This document shows, in pieces, positions 8,198 to 18,795 of a stretch of 64,000 nucleotides of DNA. The stretch spans positions 124,001-188,000 of the forward strand of contig JAUSFB010000027.1 in assembly GCA_030651575.1 (NCBI GenBank), given 5' to 3'. The notes under the pieces are model-generated. The model had not been told where the DNA came from. It was given only the letters and a program-made list of their open reading frames with translations, and ran no database searches. The DNA comes from Phaeospirillum sp. GTDB lineage: Bacteria; Pseudomonadota; Alphaproteobacteria; Rhodospirillales; Magnetospirillaceae. Positions within the stretch are counted from its first letter, which is position 1. Every line of letters starts with the position of its first letter. The position numbers and the translations under genes were made by a program.

Positions 8198-9626
8198 CCT
8201 CCGCCGTCCTTTTCTTCTTCAGCCGGTCCGAGACCCCGATATGGTCGATGAACTGAATTTCCTGGGGCACCTTGAAGCGGTCCAGGCGCGCCCGGCAATG
8301 GGCGAGCACCCGCTTGCGGGCCTCCGCCGGAGGCAGCGCGGGATCGCTGCGCTCGATCTGGGCGACGACGACCTGACCGACCAGGGCGTTATGCTTGCCG
8401 AACACCACGGCATTGGCCACGTCGGTGCATTCCAGCAGGCAGTTCTCGACCTCGCTGGGATAAACCTTGAGGCCGGAGACGCTGATGATGTCGGTGGCGC
8501 GGCCCTTGAAGCGGAAATACTCGCCATCCACATCGACCATGTCGCTGGTGCAGAACCATGCGTCGCCATGGGGCTCGAACCGGGCGGAATCGCCGTCGAA
8601 CAGCACCCGGCCCAGCATCACCGAGGGGACGCGGATCCACAAGATGCCGTCCTCGACCTTGGTCTCCAGGCCGTCGCCGATCAGCTTGACCCAGGTGTTG
8701 TCGTTGCCGCGCGACGAAGTCATCAGCACGCCAACCTCCGACAGGCCATAGGTCTGCTTGAAGCGCACATGGGGCAGAACCGCCACCAGCCGCGCCAGCA
8801 CCGCCTCGTTCATCACCTCGGTCCCGTAGGTGACGACCTTCAGGGATGACAGGTCGTGAACTTTCCAGGCGCCACTGACCAGCAGCATGGTCAGGAAGGT
8901 AGGGGTGGTGGGCAGCAGATCGACCTTAAAACGCGAAATAGCCGCGCAGATGGCGTCGATGCCGCGATCCCGGCTATAGACGATGCAGCCCCGGCCGCAC
9001 AGGATCGACAGCATGGTGTTGAAGCCGCCCATATGGTCGAACAGCAGGAAGGGGATGGCCCGAACCCGCTTGCTGGGCCGGGCCGAGAACTTTTCCAGCA
9101 AAAGATCGACATTGTGGACGATGGCCTTGGGCCGCCCGGTGGTGCCGGAAGAGAACACGACAAGGCCCGGCACACCTTTGGGCAGCAGCCCCATCAGGCA
9201 AGACGGCCCGGCGGCGGCAAGGCGCTCGATGGTGAACGGGGCCGCCCCGGCATCGACCAGGAAAGCGGGACACAGCAGATCCACCTCGGGCCGCAGCTTG
9301 TCCAGCGAGGCCTCGGTATGGGGAATGACGATATTGCCGTTGGCGATCAGCGCCAGCAGGACCGCGATGGAATGCGACGAGAAATCACCCTTGATCAGGA
9401 CCGGAACCGACGGGGCGACCCCAAAGTCCCGCAAGGCCAGCACGGCGGCATCGACCGCCGCCGCAAGGTCGGCATAGGTGACCGAGATGTCGCCATCCAC
9501 AAAGAATTCGCAGTCGCCGGCGTCCCGCCACAAGGTCTCGAACGCGCTTTTCACCGTGCAGCTCCCAATCGGCGCCCGTAAAGCCGCGCCACCCGGACCC
9601 AAAATGGGGATTTCCAGCGTCAGCAT
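8190..9626 (-). CDS. AMP-dependent acyl-CoA/acyl-ACP ligase
   Basis: 478 aa from the ATG at 9624-9626; a GTG 18 nt upstream (9644) is the alternative start. The P-loop-like motif of ANL ligases is VVFSSGTTGRPKA, followed by the QTYGLSEVG motif, the TSDMVDVDGEYF aspartate region, and the C-terminal domain with KGRATDIISVSGLKVYP; the final region has the catalytic Lys candidate (LKKKR). ANL enzymes adenylate a carboxylic acid and pass it to CoA or a carrier-protein thiol. As the first gene of the operon it probably activates the starter acid. It is shorter than acetyl-CoA synthetases (about 650 aa) and closer in size to small aryl- or acyl-acid ligases. Confidence 0.85.
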   Translation of the reverse strand: MLTLEIPILGPGGAALRAPIGSCTVKSAFETLWRDAGDCEFFVDGDISVTYADLAAAVDAAVLALRDFGVAPSVPVLIKGDFSSHSIAVLLALIANGNIVIPHTEASLDKLRPEVDLLCPAFLVDAGAAPFTIERLAAAGPSCLMGLLPKGVPGLVVFSSGTTGRPKAIVHNVDLLLEKFSARPSKRVRAIPFLLFDHMGGFNTMLSILCGRGCIVYSRDRGIDAICAAISRFKVDLLPTTPTFLTMLLVSGAWKVHDLSSLKVVTYGTEVMNEAVLARLVAVLPHVRFKQTYGLSEVGVLMTSSRGNDNTWVKLIGDGLETKVEDGILWIRVPSVMLGRVLFDGDSARFEPHGDAWFCTSDMVDVDGEYFRFKGRATDIISVSGLKVYPSEVENCLLECTDVANAVVFGKHNALVGQVVVAQIERSDPALPPAEARKRVLAHCRARLDRFKVPQEIQFIDHIGVSDRLKKKRTAEDA

Positions 9627-9837
9627 ATCGAATCCCGGCCTCACCCGTCAAAGACATATGCGGCCAGGACTTTCCCCCGAGGGGTGATGTCCTCGACATT
9701 TACAGTTCCGGGATCGCAAAGCGTGATCGCCGACCATCCCATCTGCTTGAAAAGGGCTTGAGCCCCAGGGACCGACGTGATTCAATCCGCTGCCGCAACG
9801 TCCGCATCCCCACCCCGCCACTTCCGGAGCCTTGGAT

Positions 9838-11112
9838 ATGTACCCGATGTACGACTGGGCCTGCGACCTGTTTCCCATCAACCGCAGCCTGACGGGAGAG
9901 GGGGTCCGCCAGACCCTCCGCTATCTGGCCGACCTGCTGCCAGGCCTGGAAATCCACTCCGTGCCCAGCGGCGCCAAGGCCTTCGACTGGACGGTTCCCA
10001 ACGAATGGAATGTCCGCGAAGCCTATATCGCCGATGAAGACGGCAACCGGGTGATCGACTTCCGGAACTGTAATCTGCATCTGGTCGGGTATTCGGTGGC
10101 GGTGGACCAGTGGATGAGCCTGGACGAGTTGGAGCCGCACCTGCACTCCATCCCCGACATGCCGGGCGCCATCCCCTATCTGACCTCCTATTACAGCGCC
10201 TATTGGGGGTTCTGCCTGACCCACGACCAGCGCCGGACGCTCAAGCCGGGGAAGTACCGCGTCGTCATCGACAGCACCTTGCAACCGGGCGAGTTGAACT
10301 ACGCCGAACTGATCCTGCCCGGAACCGAAAAGACCGAGGTCTTGCTGTCCACCTATGTCTGCCACCCCTCCATGGCCAACAACGAATTATCCGGCCCCGT
10401 GGTGACCGCCGCCCTGGCGAAGTGGCTGATGACCCTGCCCAACCGGCGCCATACCTACCGCATCGTCTTCATTCCCGAGACGATCGGATCGATCGTCTAT
10501 CTCAGCCGCCATCTGGAGCACCTGCGCCAGTCGGTGATCGCCGGATATGTGGTGACCTGCGCCGGCGACGACCGCGCCTATTCCTTCCTCGCCTCCCGCA
10601 AGGACGGAACCCTGGCCGACCGCGCCGCCCGCCACGTCCTGGCCGCTACGGTCGGAACCTGGGACGAATATTCCTTCCTCGATCGCGGCAGCGACGAACG
10701 CCAGTATTGCAGCCCGGGAGTGGACCTACCGGTCGCCTCGGTGATGCGTTCGAAATACGCTACCTATCCCGAATACCACACCTCGCTGGACAACCTGGAC
10801 CTGATCACCCCCAGCGGCCTTGCCGGCGCGTTCGACGTGCTGCGTCGCTGCCTGGAGGTGATCGAGGGGAACCGGACCTACCGCAACGCAATCCCCTGCG
10901 AGCCGCAACTGGGCAAGCGCGGCCTGTACCCGACCATCAGCAACCACGACACCCACGCCATCGTAAAGACCATGATGGATCTGCTGGCCTATTGCGACGG
11001 CGAAAGCGATCTGTTGAGCGTGGCCGAGCGCATCGGCGCCGACTTTACCGCCTGCCGTGAAATCGCGGAAAAACTCGCGGCCAACGGCGTTTTGGAGCTT
11101 GCCGCCCCCTGA
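9838..11112 (+). CDS. DUF4910 (M28-like aminopeptidase) domain protein
   Basis: 424 aa. The start ATG at 9838 has GGAG 8 nt upstream; a TTG at 9832 is too close to that site. The protein matches the DUF4910/DUF2172 aminopeptidase-like family that occurs in polysaccharide and glycan loci: FPINRSLTGEG at the start, then STYVCHPSMANNELSGP with probable metal ligands (His, Asn/Glu), FIPETIGS, and EYHTSLDNLD. The last ~80 residues look like a winged helix (GLYPTIS... LLAYCDGESDLLSVAER). No signal peptide is seen, so it is likely cytoplasmic. It is divergent from the acyl operon, with a shared 211-bp upstream region. Family function is poorly known; deacylation or peptide-bond hydrolysis on a glycan precursor is possible. 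Confidence 0.82.
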   Translation: MYPMYDWACDLFPINRSLTGEGVRQTLRYLADLLPGLEIHSVPSGAKAFDWTVPNEWNVREAYIADEDGNRVIDFRNCNLHLVGYSVAVDQWMSLDELEPHLHSIPDMPGAIPYLTSYYSAYWGFCLTHDQRRTLKPGKYRVVIDSTLQPGELNYAELILPGTEKTEVLLSTYVCHPSMANNELSGPVVTAALAKWLMTLPNRRHTYRIVFIPETIGSIVYLSRHLEHLRQSVIAGYVVTCAGDDRAYSFLASRKDGTLADRAARHVLAATVGTWDEYSFLDRGSDERQYCSPGVDLPVASVMRSKYATYPEYHTSLDNLDLITPSGLAGAFDVLRRCLEVIEGNRTYRNAIPCEPQLGKRGLYPTISNHDTHAIVKTMMDLLAYCDGESDLLSVAERIGADFTACREIAEKLAANGVLELAAP

Positions 11113-11175
11113 CTTCGGAATTAAACGAATCCGAGCCCTCTCCCCTTTGACTCAAAGCCACTTCGAACGGACCCC

Positions 11176-11703
11176 ATGAGCACTCCCCGCCTCCTCCTCT
11201 CCGCCATATTCGTCATCACCATCGCCACGGCCGTCCAGGCGGCGGCTGCCGACGCCACCAAACGCCAGGGAAAGTTCGGAGAGTGGGAAAGCTTCTCCTA
11301 TGCCGAGGGCAGCGCCAGGACCTGCTATATCGCCGCCAGCGCGGGCAAGGTCCAGGGCGGCGAAAAGGGCAAGACCACCACCTACCTGATCGTCACCCAC
11401 CGCTCTGGCGGCAAAAGCATTGATGAGGTCAGCGTCAACGGCGCCTATGCCTTCAAGAAGGACTCCGAGGTCGAATTGCGGATCGGAACCAAGCAGCACG
11501 CCCTGTTCACCAAGGGAGACAGGGCCTGGGCCAAGGACGTCGCCGCCGACAAGGCCATCGTCGCGGCCCTGGCCAGGGGCAAGGACGCCAGCATGCACGC
11601 CACCCCCGCCAAGGGAAGCGAAATCACCGCCACCTTCTCACTGTCGGGTTTCTCGGATGCGCTGGCCAGCGCCGACAAGGCCTGCGGCGTCAAGCGGCCG
11701 TGA
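11176..11703 (+). CDS. IalB-like invasion-associated locus B family protein
   Basis: 175 aa. Residues 1-23 are a signal peptide (LLLSAIFVITIATAVQAAAA). The mature part starts with KFGEWESFSYAEGSARTCYI, typical of alphaproteobacterial IalB proteins, whose two cysteines can pair; here they are Cys48 and the C-terminal Cys170. The family is periplasmic or surface-exposed and of uncertain biochemical role. The gene sits alone between the DUF4910 gene (63 nt upstream) and a convergent beta-barrel gene (12 nt away). Confidence 0.75.
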   Translation: MSTPRLLLSAIFVITIATAVQAAAADATKRQGKFGEWESFSYAEGSARTCYIAASAGKVQGGEKGKTTTYLIVTHRSGGKSIDEVSVNGAYAFKKDSEVELRIGTKQHALFTKGDRAWAKDVAADKAIVAALARGKDASMHATPAKGSEITATFSLSGFSDALASADKACGVKRP

Positions 11704-11715
11704 CCGGTCGGACGG

Positions 11716-12354
11716 TTAGAACCGATACCCCATGCCGGCGCCAAGCATGAAGCCCGGAGACGAGACGCTCTCGCTCCAATTCGGCTGATTGGCCCCGGCG
11801 GTGCCGCCAAAGCTGAGGGCCGGCGTGACCTGATGCATCAGACTGAACGACAGGTTGAGGTCGTCGGAACCGCGGTGGGAATCCGAAAGCGCCAGACCGG
11901 GTTGCAGCGGATTGACGCTGAAGCCCTGGGACCTGGCCACCGCCGCGCCCAGTTGCAGCGAGGCCACATTCCCCACCCCCAGTACGGCCCCGGCATAGGC
12001 GGCGGTCACATCGGCCCGCGCCATCGCGCCATCGCCGCGCAAGGATGAACTCAGCCGCAGGTCGCCCCTGCCATAGGAGACATACCCCCCTACCGCCAAC
12101 CCGCCACGCGACGAGGCGAACGGCAGCCCCAACGTCGAAATCGACGGTACGGCATCGATAACCGACCCCAGGGAAAAACCGCCCAGGGTGAGAACCGGAC
12201 TGTGCAAGTCACCCATGCCGACGCGCGGGGACTCGCCCCCGACGCCCGACGCGCCGCCGGCCACCAGACGATTCCCCATATCGGCCGCCATCACCGGAGC
12301 CGCCAAAAGCGGCAGCAGCAGCAGCGAAACCAAAATGGGGCGAAACCGTGTCAT
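11716..12354 (-). CDS. Outer-membrane beta-barrel protein
   Basis: 212 aa from the ATG at 12352-12354, giving a signal peptide (RFRPILVSLLLLPLLAAPVMAAD). The rest is Gly/Ser-rich with alternating amphipathic strands and ends in GAGMGYRF; a terminal Phe is the BamA recognition signature. About eight strands fit the length. The open frame continues far upstream in the shadow of the acetoacetyl-CoA synthetase gene, but only this start yields a signal peptide. No specific family is recognised; it could be a porin-like or adhesin-type small barrel. Confidence 0.7.
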   Translation of the reverse strand: MTRFRPILVSLLLLPLLAAPVMAADMGNRLVAGGASGVGGESPRVGMGDLHSPVLTLGGFSLGSVIDAVPSISTLGLPFASSRGGLAVGGYVSYGRGDLRLSSSLRGDGAMARADVTAAYAGAVLGVGNVASLQLGAAVARSQGFSVNPLQPGLALSDSHRGSDDLNLSFSLMHQVTPALSFGGTAGANQPNWSESVSSPGFMLGAGMGYRF

Positions 12355-12488
12355 GACCGACCGAAGATGTGACGTATCCAGCCCTGGATATAGGCCTGTT
12401 TCGCATCGGCGAAAAGGGGGGGCGCCCATAATGCGATTCATTCCCGCCACAGTGTTGCAATTGCGCATCACCGTGGCGGGCCGCTCCG

Positions 12489-14441
<1,953 letters not shown>

Positions 14442-14624
14442 GACGCCCCCATTTTTACGATCAATTGTTCGTTTACCTTAACCCGGATCGCTCAGTCTGT
14501 CACGAATAGGATGAGCCGCCAATCCTTGCGGCTGGAGTTGACAATCGAGTCGGGCCATACTCCGACGATTATCCCCGACAGGCGGATCACCGGCCTGCCG
14601 ATATTTTCCCCTGACGAGGCGACG

Positions 14625-14927
14625 ATGAATATTGCCATCCAGCATCAGAACGACATCCTGACGGTGACCCTTGACGGCGGGCTCGACTATACCGTCAGCG
14701 CCCAGATGGAGAATCTGATCACCGACCTCAACAACATCAAGGCAGCCAAGGTGGTGTTCGATCTCGCCAAGGTTCCCCGGGTGGACTCGGTCGGCCTCGG
14801 TATGCTGCACCTGGCCAAGGACACCGTCCTGGAAGCCGGAACCCGCCTGGTTCTACGCGGCGCGTCCGGCAGCGTGCTGCGTCTGTTCGAATTGACCGAC
14901 AGCGCCCGCAGCTTCGACATCGAATAG
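14625..14927 (+). CDS. STAS-domain anti-sigma-factor antagonist
   Basis: 100 aa, a single STAS domain. The ATG at 14625 follows GACGAGG. The predicted phosphorylation serine is in VDSVGLGML, the position used in SpoIIAA/RsbV-type antagonists. The N-terminal strand pair (MNIAIQHQND-ILTVTLDG) is typical. Such proteins bind an anti-sigma kinase or a multiprotein signalling complex according to their phosphorylation state. No partner kinase or sigma factor is adjacent; only 4 nt separate it from the J-domain gene, so the two are probably co-transcribed. Confidence 0.85.
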   Translation: MNIAIQHQNDILTVTLDGGLDYTVSAQMENLITDLNNIKAAKVVFDLAKVPRVDSVGLGMLHLAKDTVLEAGTRLVLRGASGSVLRLFELTDSARSFDIE

Positions 14928-14931
14928 GAAA

Positions 14932-15414
14932 ATGCTGCTCCGCCTGATTCTCGTCGCCGGCGCCCTGTTCGGGCTGTGGTGGGGGCTGCGCTGGCTATCC
15001 AAGGCCCCGCCAGCCAAGGCCAAAAAGGCGCTGATCGCCGGCGGACTGGGACTGCTGGTGCTGACCGGCGTCGCATTGGTGGCGACCGGCAAGCTGGCCG
15101 GACTGTTCGCTGTGGCGGCCGGACTGGCGCCATGGATCGGGCGAGCCATGCGGCTGCACGGCCTTTGGCAAGGTCTGCAACGCATGACCGGCCACTCCCG
15201 ACCGGGAATGGCGGAAGAGCCCCGCCCCGCGCCCCCCGACACAGCCATGACCCGGCAGCAGGCCTACGAGGTCCTGGGGTTGCCCCCCGACGCCACTCCG
15301 GACGAAATCAAGGAGGCCCACCGCCGCCTGATGCGGGCCAATCACCCCGATTCCGGCGGCTCGACCTGGATCGCCGCCCGGCTCAATCAGGCCCGCGATC
15401 TGCTGCTAGGATAA
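14932..15414 (+). CDS. Membrane-anchored DnaJ-domain protein (Pam18/TIM14-like)
   Basis: 160 aa. Two hydrophobic segments (about 1-20 and 34-63) anchor it in the inner membrane. The C-terminal J domain (about 106-160) carries the HPD motif in ANHPDSGGS, followed by the shortened helix IV of the TIM14/Pam18 type (AARLNQARDLLLG). J domains stimulate Hsp70 ATPase activity; alphaproteobacterial members of this group are regarded as relatives of the mitochondrial import motor. The last codons overlap the convergent cobC gene by 9 nt. Its pairing with a STAS protein is unusual. Confidence 0.85.
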   Translation: MLLRLILVAGALFGLWWGLRWLSKAPPAKAKKALIAGGLGLLVLTGVALVATGKLAGLFAVAAGLAPWIGRAMRLHGLWQGLQRMTGHSRPGMAEEPRPAPPDTAMTRQQAYEVLGLPPDATPDEIKEAHRRLMRANHPDSGGSTWIAARLNQARDLLLG

Positions 15415-16404
15415 GGCCCGCTCCAACCGCGCCAGCCCCGCCTCGTCGGGCGGCAACCCAAAGCGCAGCAGCTCCGGCCGGTCGGCGAAGGCGCGGACCA
15501 GGATGCCGGCCTGACCCAGACGGCGATAGAGCGCCGCCGCCTCCCCATGGCGGCCCAGTTGAAACAGGCTGCCGCCGCCTGCGATCTCGACCCCTCCCCG
15601 CACCAGCGCCGCCGCCAGGGCGGCCGCCGCCTCGGCCAGACGCATACGGGTCGCCACCGCCCAACCGTCATCGGCCAGGGCCTTGGCTCCGATCATCAGG
15701 GCCGGTCCAGACACCGCCCACGGCCCCATCATCGCCGCCAGCCGCCCGGCCAGATCGGGCATGGCGACGGCAAAGCCGAGCCGCAGGCCCGCCAACCCAT
15801 AGAACTTGCCGAACGAGCGCAGCACCACCAGACCAGGACGGGGCCGACCGGCCAGCGACAGGTCGGGCCGGGTCTCGGCGAAGGCCTCATCGACCACCAG
15901 CAGCCCCCCCCGCCCGGCCATGGAACCGGCAATGTCAAGCAGGCGCTCCGGAGCGATGACGCGGCCATCGGGATTGTTGGGATTGACCACCACCACCGCG
16001 TCGCAACCCTCGGCCCCGGCCGGGTCGCCGACCAGGGTCACCTCGTGGCCGGCGGCGGTCCAGGCTCGGGCATGTTCGCCATAGGTCGGCCCGACCACCG
16101 CCACCCGACCCGGCGGCAGCAGCCGGGGCGCCGCCTGGATCAGCGGTTGGCTGCCCGACGCCGCAACCACGACGCCCGGGGACGGCACCCGCCAGCAGCG
16201 CGCGGCGGCAGCCAGCAAATCCCGCTCCTCCGCCCCGCCCGGCAGGCGATGCCAGACGGCGGCGGGGATCTCGGGCACCGGATAGGGCCATGGATTGATG
16301 CCGGTCGACAGGTCCAGCCAGCCTTGCGCCGGACGTCCCCACCGCGCCTCCGCCCCCGCCAGATCGCCGCCGTGAAGAGGAAGGTCGGAACCGCTCAACG
16401 CCAT
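15406..16404 (-). CDS. cobC: L-threonine-O-3-phosphate decarboxylase (cobalamin aminopropanol branch)
   Basis: 332 aa. A fold type I PLP enzyme of the histidinol-phosphate aminotransferase subgroup: HGGDLAGAEARWG and DLSTGINPWPYP at the start are characteristic of CobC/CobD; VVNPNNPDGR, VDEAFAE and the PLP lysine in RSFGKFYGLAGLRLGF follow. It makes (R)-1-aminopropan-2-ol phosphate for the cobalamin nucleotide loop. It overlaps the CoA-transferase gene by 10 nt; no other cob gene is in the window. The same family is called CobD in Salmonella. Confidence 0.85.
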   Translation of the reverse strand: MALSGSDLPLHGGDLAGAEARWGRPAQGWLDLSTGINPWPYPVPEIPAAVWHRLPGGAEERDLLAAAARCWRVPSPGVVVAASGSQPLIQAAPRLLPPGRVAVVGPTYGEHARAWTAAGHEVTLVGDPAGAEGCDAVVVVNPNNPDGRVIAPERLLDIAGSMAGRGGLLVVDEAFAETRPDLSLAGRPRPGLVVLRSFGKFYGLAGLRLGFAVAMPDLAGRLAAMMGPWAVSGPALMIGAKALADDGWAVATRMRLAEAAAALAAALVRGGVEIAGGGSLFQLGRHGEAAALYRRLGQAGILVRAFADRPELLRFGLPPDEAGLARLERALS

Positions 16405-17501
16405 CCCGCCAGGACGGTCTCGGCCCCCTGCTCGGTGAACGGGCGTCGGGTATGGACCCGCGCGCCTTCCATCAGGATCGGAAGCAGCACATCGACAATG
16501 CCGTCTTCACCCACATGTACGAAGTCGCGGGCGCGGTGATGCGGGTGATTGGGCACCTCGTGGGGCTCCAGTACCGGCTCGAAGGTGCAGTTGACCGGCT
16601 CCAGCAGCGCCGTCCACTCCGCCAGGGTGCGACCAGCGAACAACGCCTCCATATCGGCGATCAGGGCGATCTGCGGCAGCGGCTCGTCATGGCGGTGAAT
16701 CCATTCCAGCCGGCCGATGGCCTGACAGAACGCCTCCCAGAACTTGTCCTCCAGGGCGGCGATAGCGGCGAACCGGCCGTCCTTGGTGCGGTAGACGCGG
16801 TAATGCGCCGCGCCGCCGTTGATCAGGTCGGCCTCGCGCCCAGGCCCGCCCCAGCGTTGGCCGATGGTCAGGACTCCGGCCATCCAGGACAGGGCGGCCT
16901 CGGTCAGACTGACATCGATAGTGGCGCCCTTGCCGGTGGTCGAGCGCCGCAGCAGCGCCGCCAGGATGGAATTGACCGCCAGCATGGCCCCGGCATGGTC
17001 GGCCAGCGGCGGATAGGTCATGACCGGGCGCTCGGCCGGACCATTGGCGGCCAACATGCCGCTGGCGGCCAGATAGGTGACGTCGTGGCCGGCGCGGGCG
17101 GCGAAGGGGCCGGTGCCGCCATAACCGGACAGCCGGCAGGTGATCAGACGCGGGTTAAGCCCGGCCAACTGCGCCTCGCCAAAGCCCAGCCGCTCCAGCA
17201 CGCCGGGGCGAAAGCCGTCCAGCATCACATCGGCGCGCTCGACCATCTGGCCGAACAGCCGCTGGCCCGCCTCGGTCTTGAGGTCGAGCGTCACGATCGT
17301 CTTGTTGCGGTTGGCCAGCTTGTAGAACGCCGTCGTGCCGTCGGCGTCCACCGGCCCCATGACGCGCATGGGGTCGCCGGCCGGCCCCTCGATCTTCACG
17401 ACCTCGGCGCCGAGGTCGCTGAGCCACATGGTGGCGAGTGGACCAGGGATATACATGGAAAGATCGAGGACGCGAAGACCGGCGAGGCAATCCGACAGCA
17501 T
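16395..17501 (-). CDS. CaiB/BaiF family III CoA-transferase
   Basis: 368 aa, slightly shorter than the usual ~400. The start RVLDLSMYIPGPLATMWLSD and KIEGPAGDP are hallmarks of the family; the catalytic aspartate is in RAGHDVTYLA. Family members move CoA between carboxylic acids through an aspartyl-CoA thioester (racemases such as alpha-methylacyl-CoA racemase are in the same family). Substrate cannot be assigned. It overlaps cobC, an unrelated pathway, so co-transcription may be incidental. Confidence 0.88.
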   Translation of the reverse strand: MLSDCLAGLRVLDLSMYIPGPLATMWLSDLGAEVVKIEGPAGDPMRVMGPVDADGTTAFYKLANRNKTIVTLDLKTEAGQRLFGQMVERADVMLDGFRPGVLERLGFGEAQLAGLNPRLITCRLSGYGGTGPFAARAGHDVTYLAASGMLAANGPAERPVMTYPPLADHAGAMLAVNSILAALLRRSTTGKGATIDVSLTEAALSWMAGVLTIGQRWGGPGREADLINGGAAHYRVYRTKDGRFAAIAALEDKFWEAFCQAIGRLEWIHRHDEPLPQIALIADMEALFAGRTLAEWTALLEPVNCTFEPVLEPHEVPNHPHHRARDFVHVGEDGIVDVLLPILMEGARVHTRRPFTEQGAETVLAGWR

Positions 17502-17570
17502 GGGGAGGCTCCTATGACGGAAGCCCCCAGAGAAGCAGCCCCGGCAGGGATGGTCAATCCCCGAGACATG

Positions 17571-17600
17571 AAAAAGGCCCGGCCTTGCGGCCGAGCCTTT
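17571..17600 (-). terminator. Rho-independent terminator of the ompA-like gene
   Basis: On the minus strand AAAGGC-CGGCC pairs with GGCCG-GCCTTT around a GCAA loop, with one mismatch, and is followed by TTTTT. It lies 25 nt downstream of the OmpA-family stop codon. Confidence 0.85.
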
Positions 17601-17624
17601 CGCATTCGGAGCTGTCCCGCCCGA

Positions 17625-18653
17625 TCAGGGCAAGATGATCTCGACCCGGCGATTCTGCGGCTCGCGCACGCCATCGGGAGTGGCGACCATCGGGGCGGAC
17701 TTGCCCTTGGCGACGACCACGATCTGGTCGGCGGACAGGCCCAGCTTCACCAGCTGCTCCTTGACGGCATTGCCACGCTTCAGCGACAGGGCCTGATTGT
17801 ACTTGTCGTTGCCGGCCAGATCGGTGTGACCGGTCAGGTCGAGACGGACGGCGCCGGACGACTTGGCGGCGGCGGCGGCCTGCTGGATGATGCGAGTCGC
17901 TTCCGGGGTGATCTGCGCCTTGTCGAAGTCGAAGAACACCATGTAGTTCTTGGCCACCTGCGGCACGGCCTTGGGGGCCGGCATCGGGGCGGGGGCGGCG
18001 ACGGGAACCGGGGCCGGAGCGGGAGCCGGAGCGGCGGCGGGGCCGAACTTGTAGGTCGCGCCGAACAGCAGGGCGTGATCGCGATACTCGCTATCCAGCT
18101 TGGCGCTGTTCGAGGCCGCCTTGGTCTCGTAGTCCAGGGTCGCGAAGTAGCGATACTGGGCCTTCAGCTCGACATTCCTGGTCACATCAAAGCCGACACC
18201 GGCAAAGCCCTGATAGGCGAACTGCCAGTCGTCGCCCTTATAACGCTCGACGTTGTTCTGCTTGACCGAGCCGGCATCCACCAGAGCCGCGCCGATACCC
18301 AGGCCGACGAAGGGGTGCCACTGGGACTGCGGCAGGAATTCGTAGATGCCGTTGACCATGGGGGCCAGCGCGGTGGTGTCGCCGCTGCCGGTGACGCCGC
18401 CGACCTTGTCGACGCCGCTGGAACGGTAGCTCAACTCACCCTCGACCTTCCACTGGCCAAAGCCATAGCCGACCTGGCCCTGGACCATCCAACCCACATC
18501 GGACTCGCTCTTGTAGGCGAGGCCGCTGCCGCTGTTCTTGGAATCCTGCAAGAAAGTCGCGCCGGCATCGATACCCGTGTACCACTCGGCCTGGGCGAGG
18601 GCGGGAACGGCGGCGAGAACGGCGGCGGCGAGGAGTGTCTTGAAGCTGCGCAT
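17625..18653 (-). CDS. OmpA-family outer-membrane protein
   Basis: 342 aa from the ATG at 18651-18653, with GGAAGGA 8 nt upstream. A signal peptide (RSFKTLLAAAVLAAVPALAQA) precedes an 8-strand beta-barrel (about 22-205, starting EWYTGIDAGATF). A Pro/Ala hinge (about 210-240, repeats of AP) leads to the OmpA C-terminal peptidoglycan-binding domain with FFDFDKAQITPEA and DLTGHTDLAGN, where the Asp and the later Arg in NRRVEIIL bind diaminopimelate. It anchors the outer membrane to the cell wall. Monocistronic, with its own terminator. Confidence 0.93.
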   Translation of the reverse strand: MRSFKTLLAAAVLAAVPALAQAEWYTGIDAGATFLQDSKNSGSGLAYKSESDVGWMVQGQVGYGFGQWKVEGELSYRSSGVDKVGGVTGSGDTTALAPMVNGIYEFLPQSQWHPFVGLGIGAALVDAGSVKQNNVERYKGDDWQFAYQGFAGVGFDVTRNVELKAQYRYFATLDYETKAASNSAKLDSEYRDHALLFGATYKFGPAAAPAPAPAPVPVAAPAPMPAPKAVPQVAKNYMVFFDFDKAQITPEATRIIQQAAAAAKSSGAVRLDLTGHTDLAGNDKYNQALSLKRGNAVKEQLVKLGLSADQIVVVAKGKSAPMVATPDGVREPQNRRVEIILP

Positions 18654-18762
18654 GGGATGAAATCCTTCCCCGGAAATGGCGCTATCGAAATAGGTAGCCC
18701 CATATTTACTGCGCTGCGGCATCAACGACAAGACCTCGCCGCCGGCCGCCGTATCATTCTCC

Positions 18763-18792
18763 CCACACTGTGGCTGGACAGCAACAGTGTGG
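18763..18792 (-). terminator. Possible hairpin downstream of pssA
   Basis: CCACACTG and CAGTGTGG form an 8-bp stem with a 14-nt loop, starting 4 nt after the pssA stop. No T run follows, so an intrinsic terminator is uncertain; it may be an mRNA 3' end structure. Confidence 0.45.
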
Positions 18793-18795
18793 AGA

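Noticed and set aside
557-9626. Type I polyketide synthase or NRPS cluster
   Set aside because: No multidomain KS-AT or condensation module is present; all functions are on separate small proteins.
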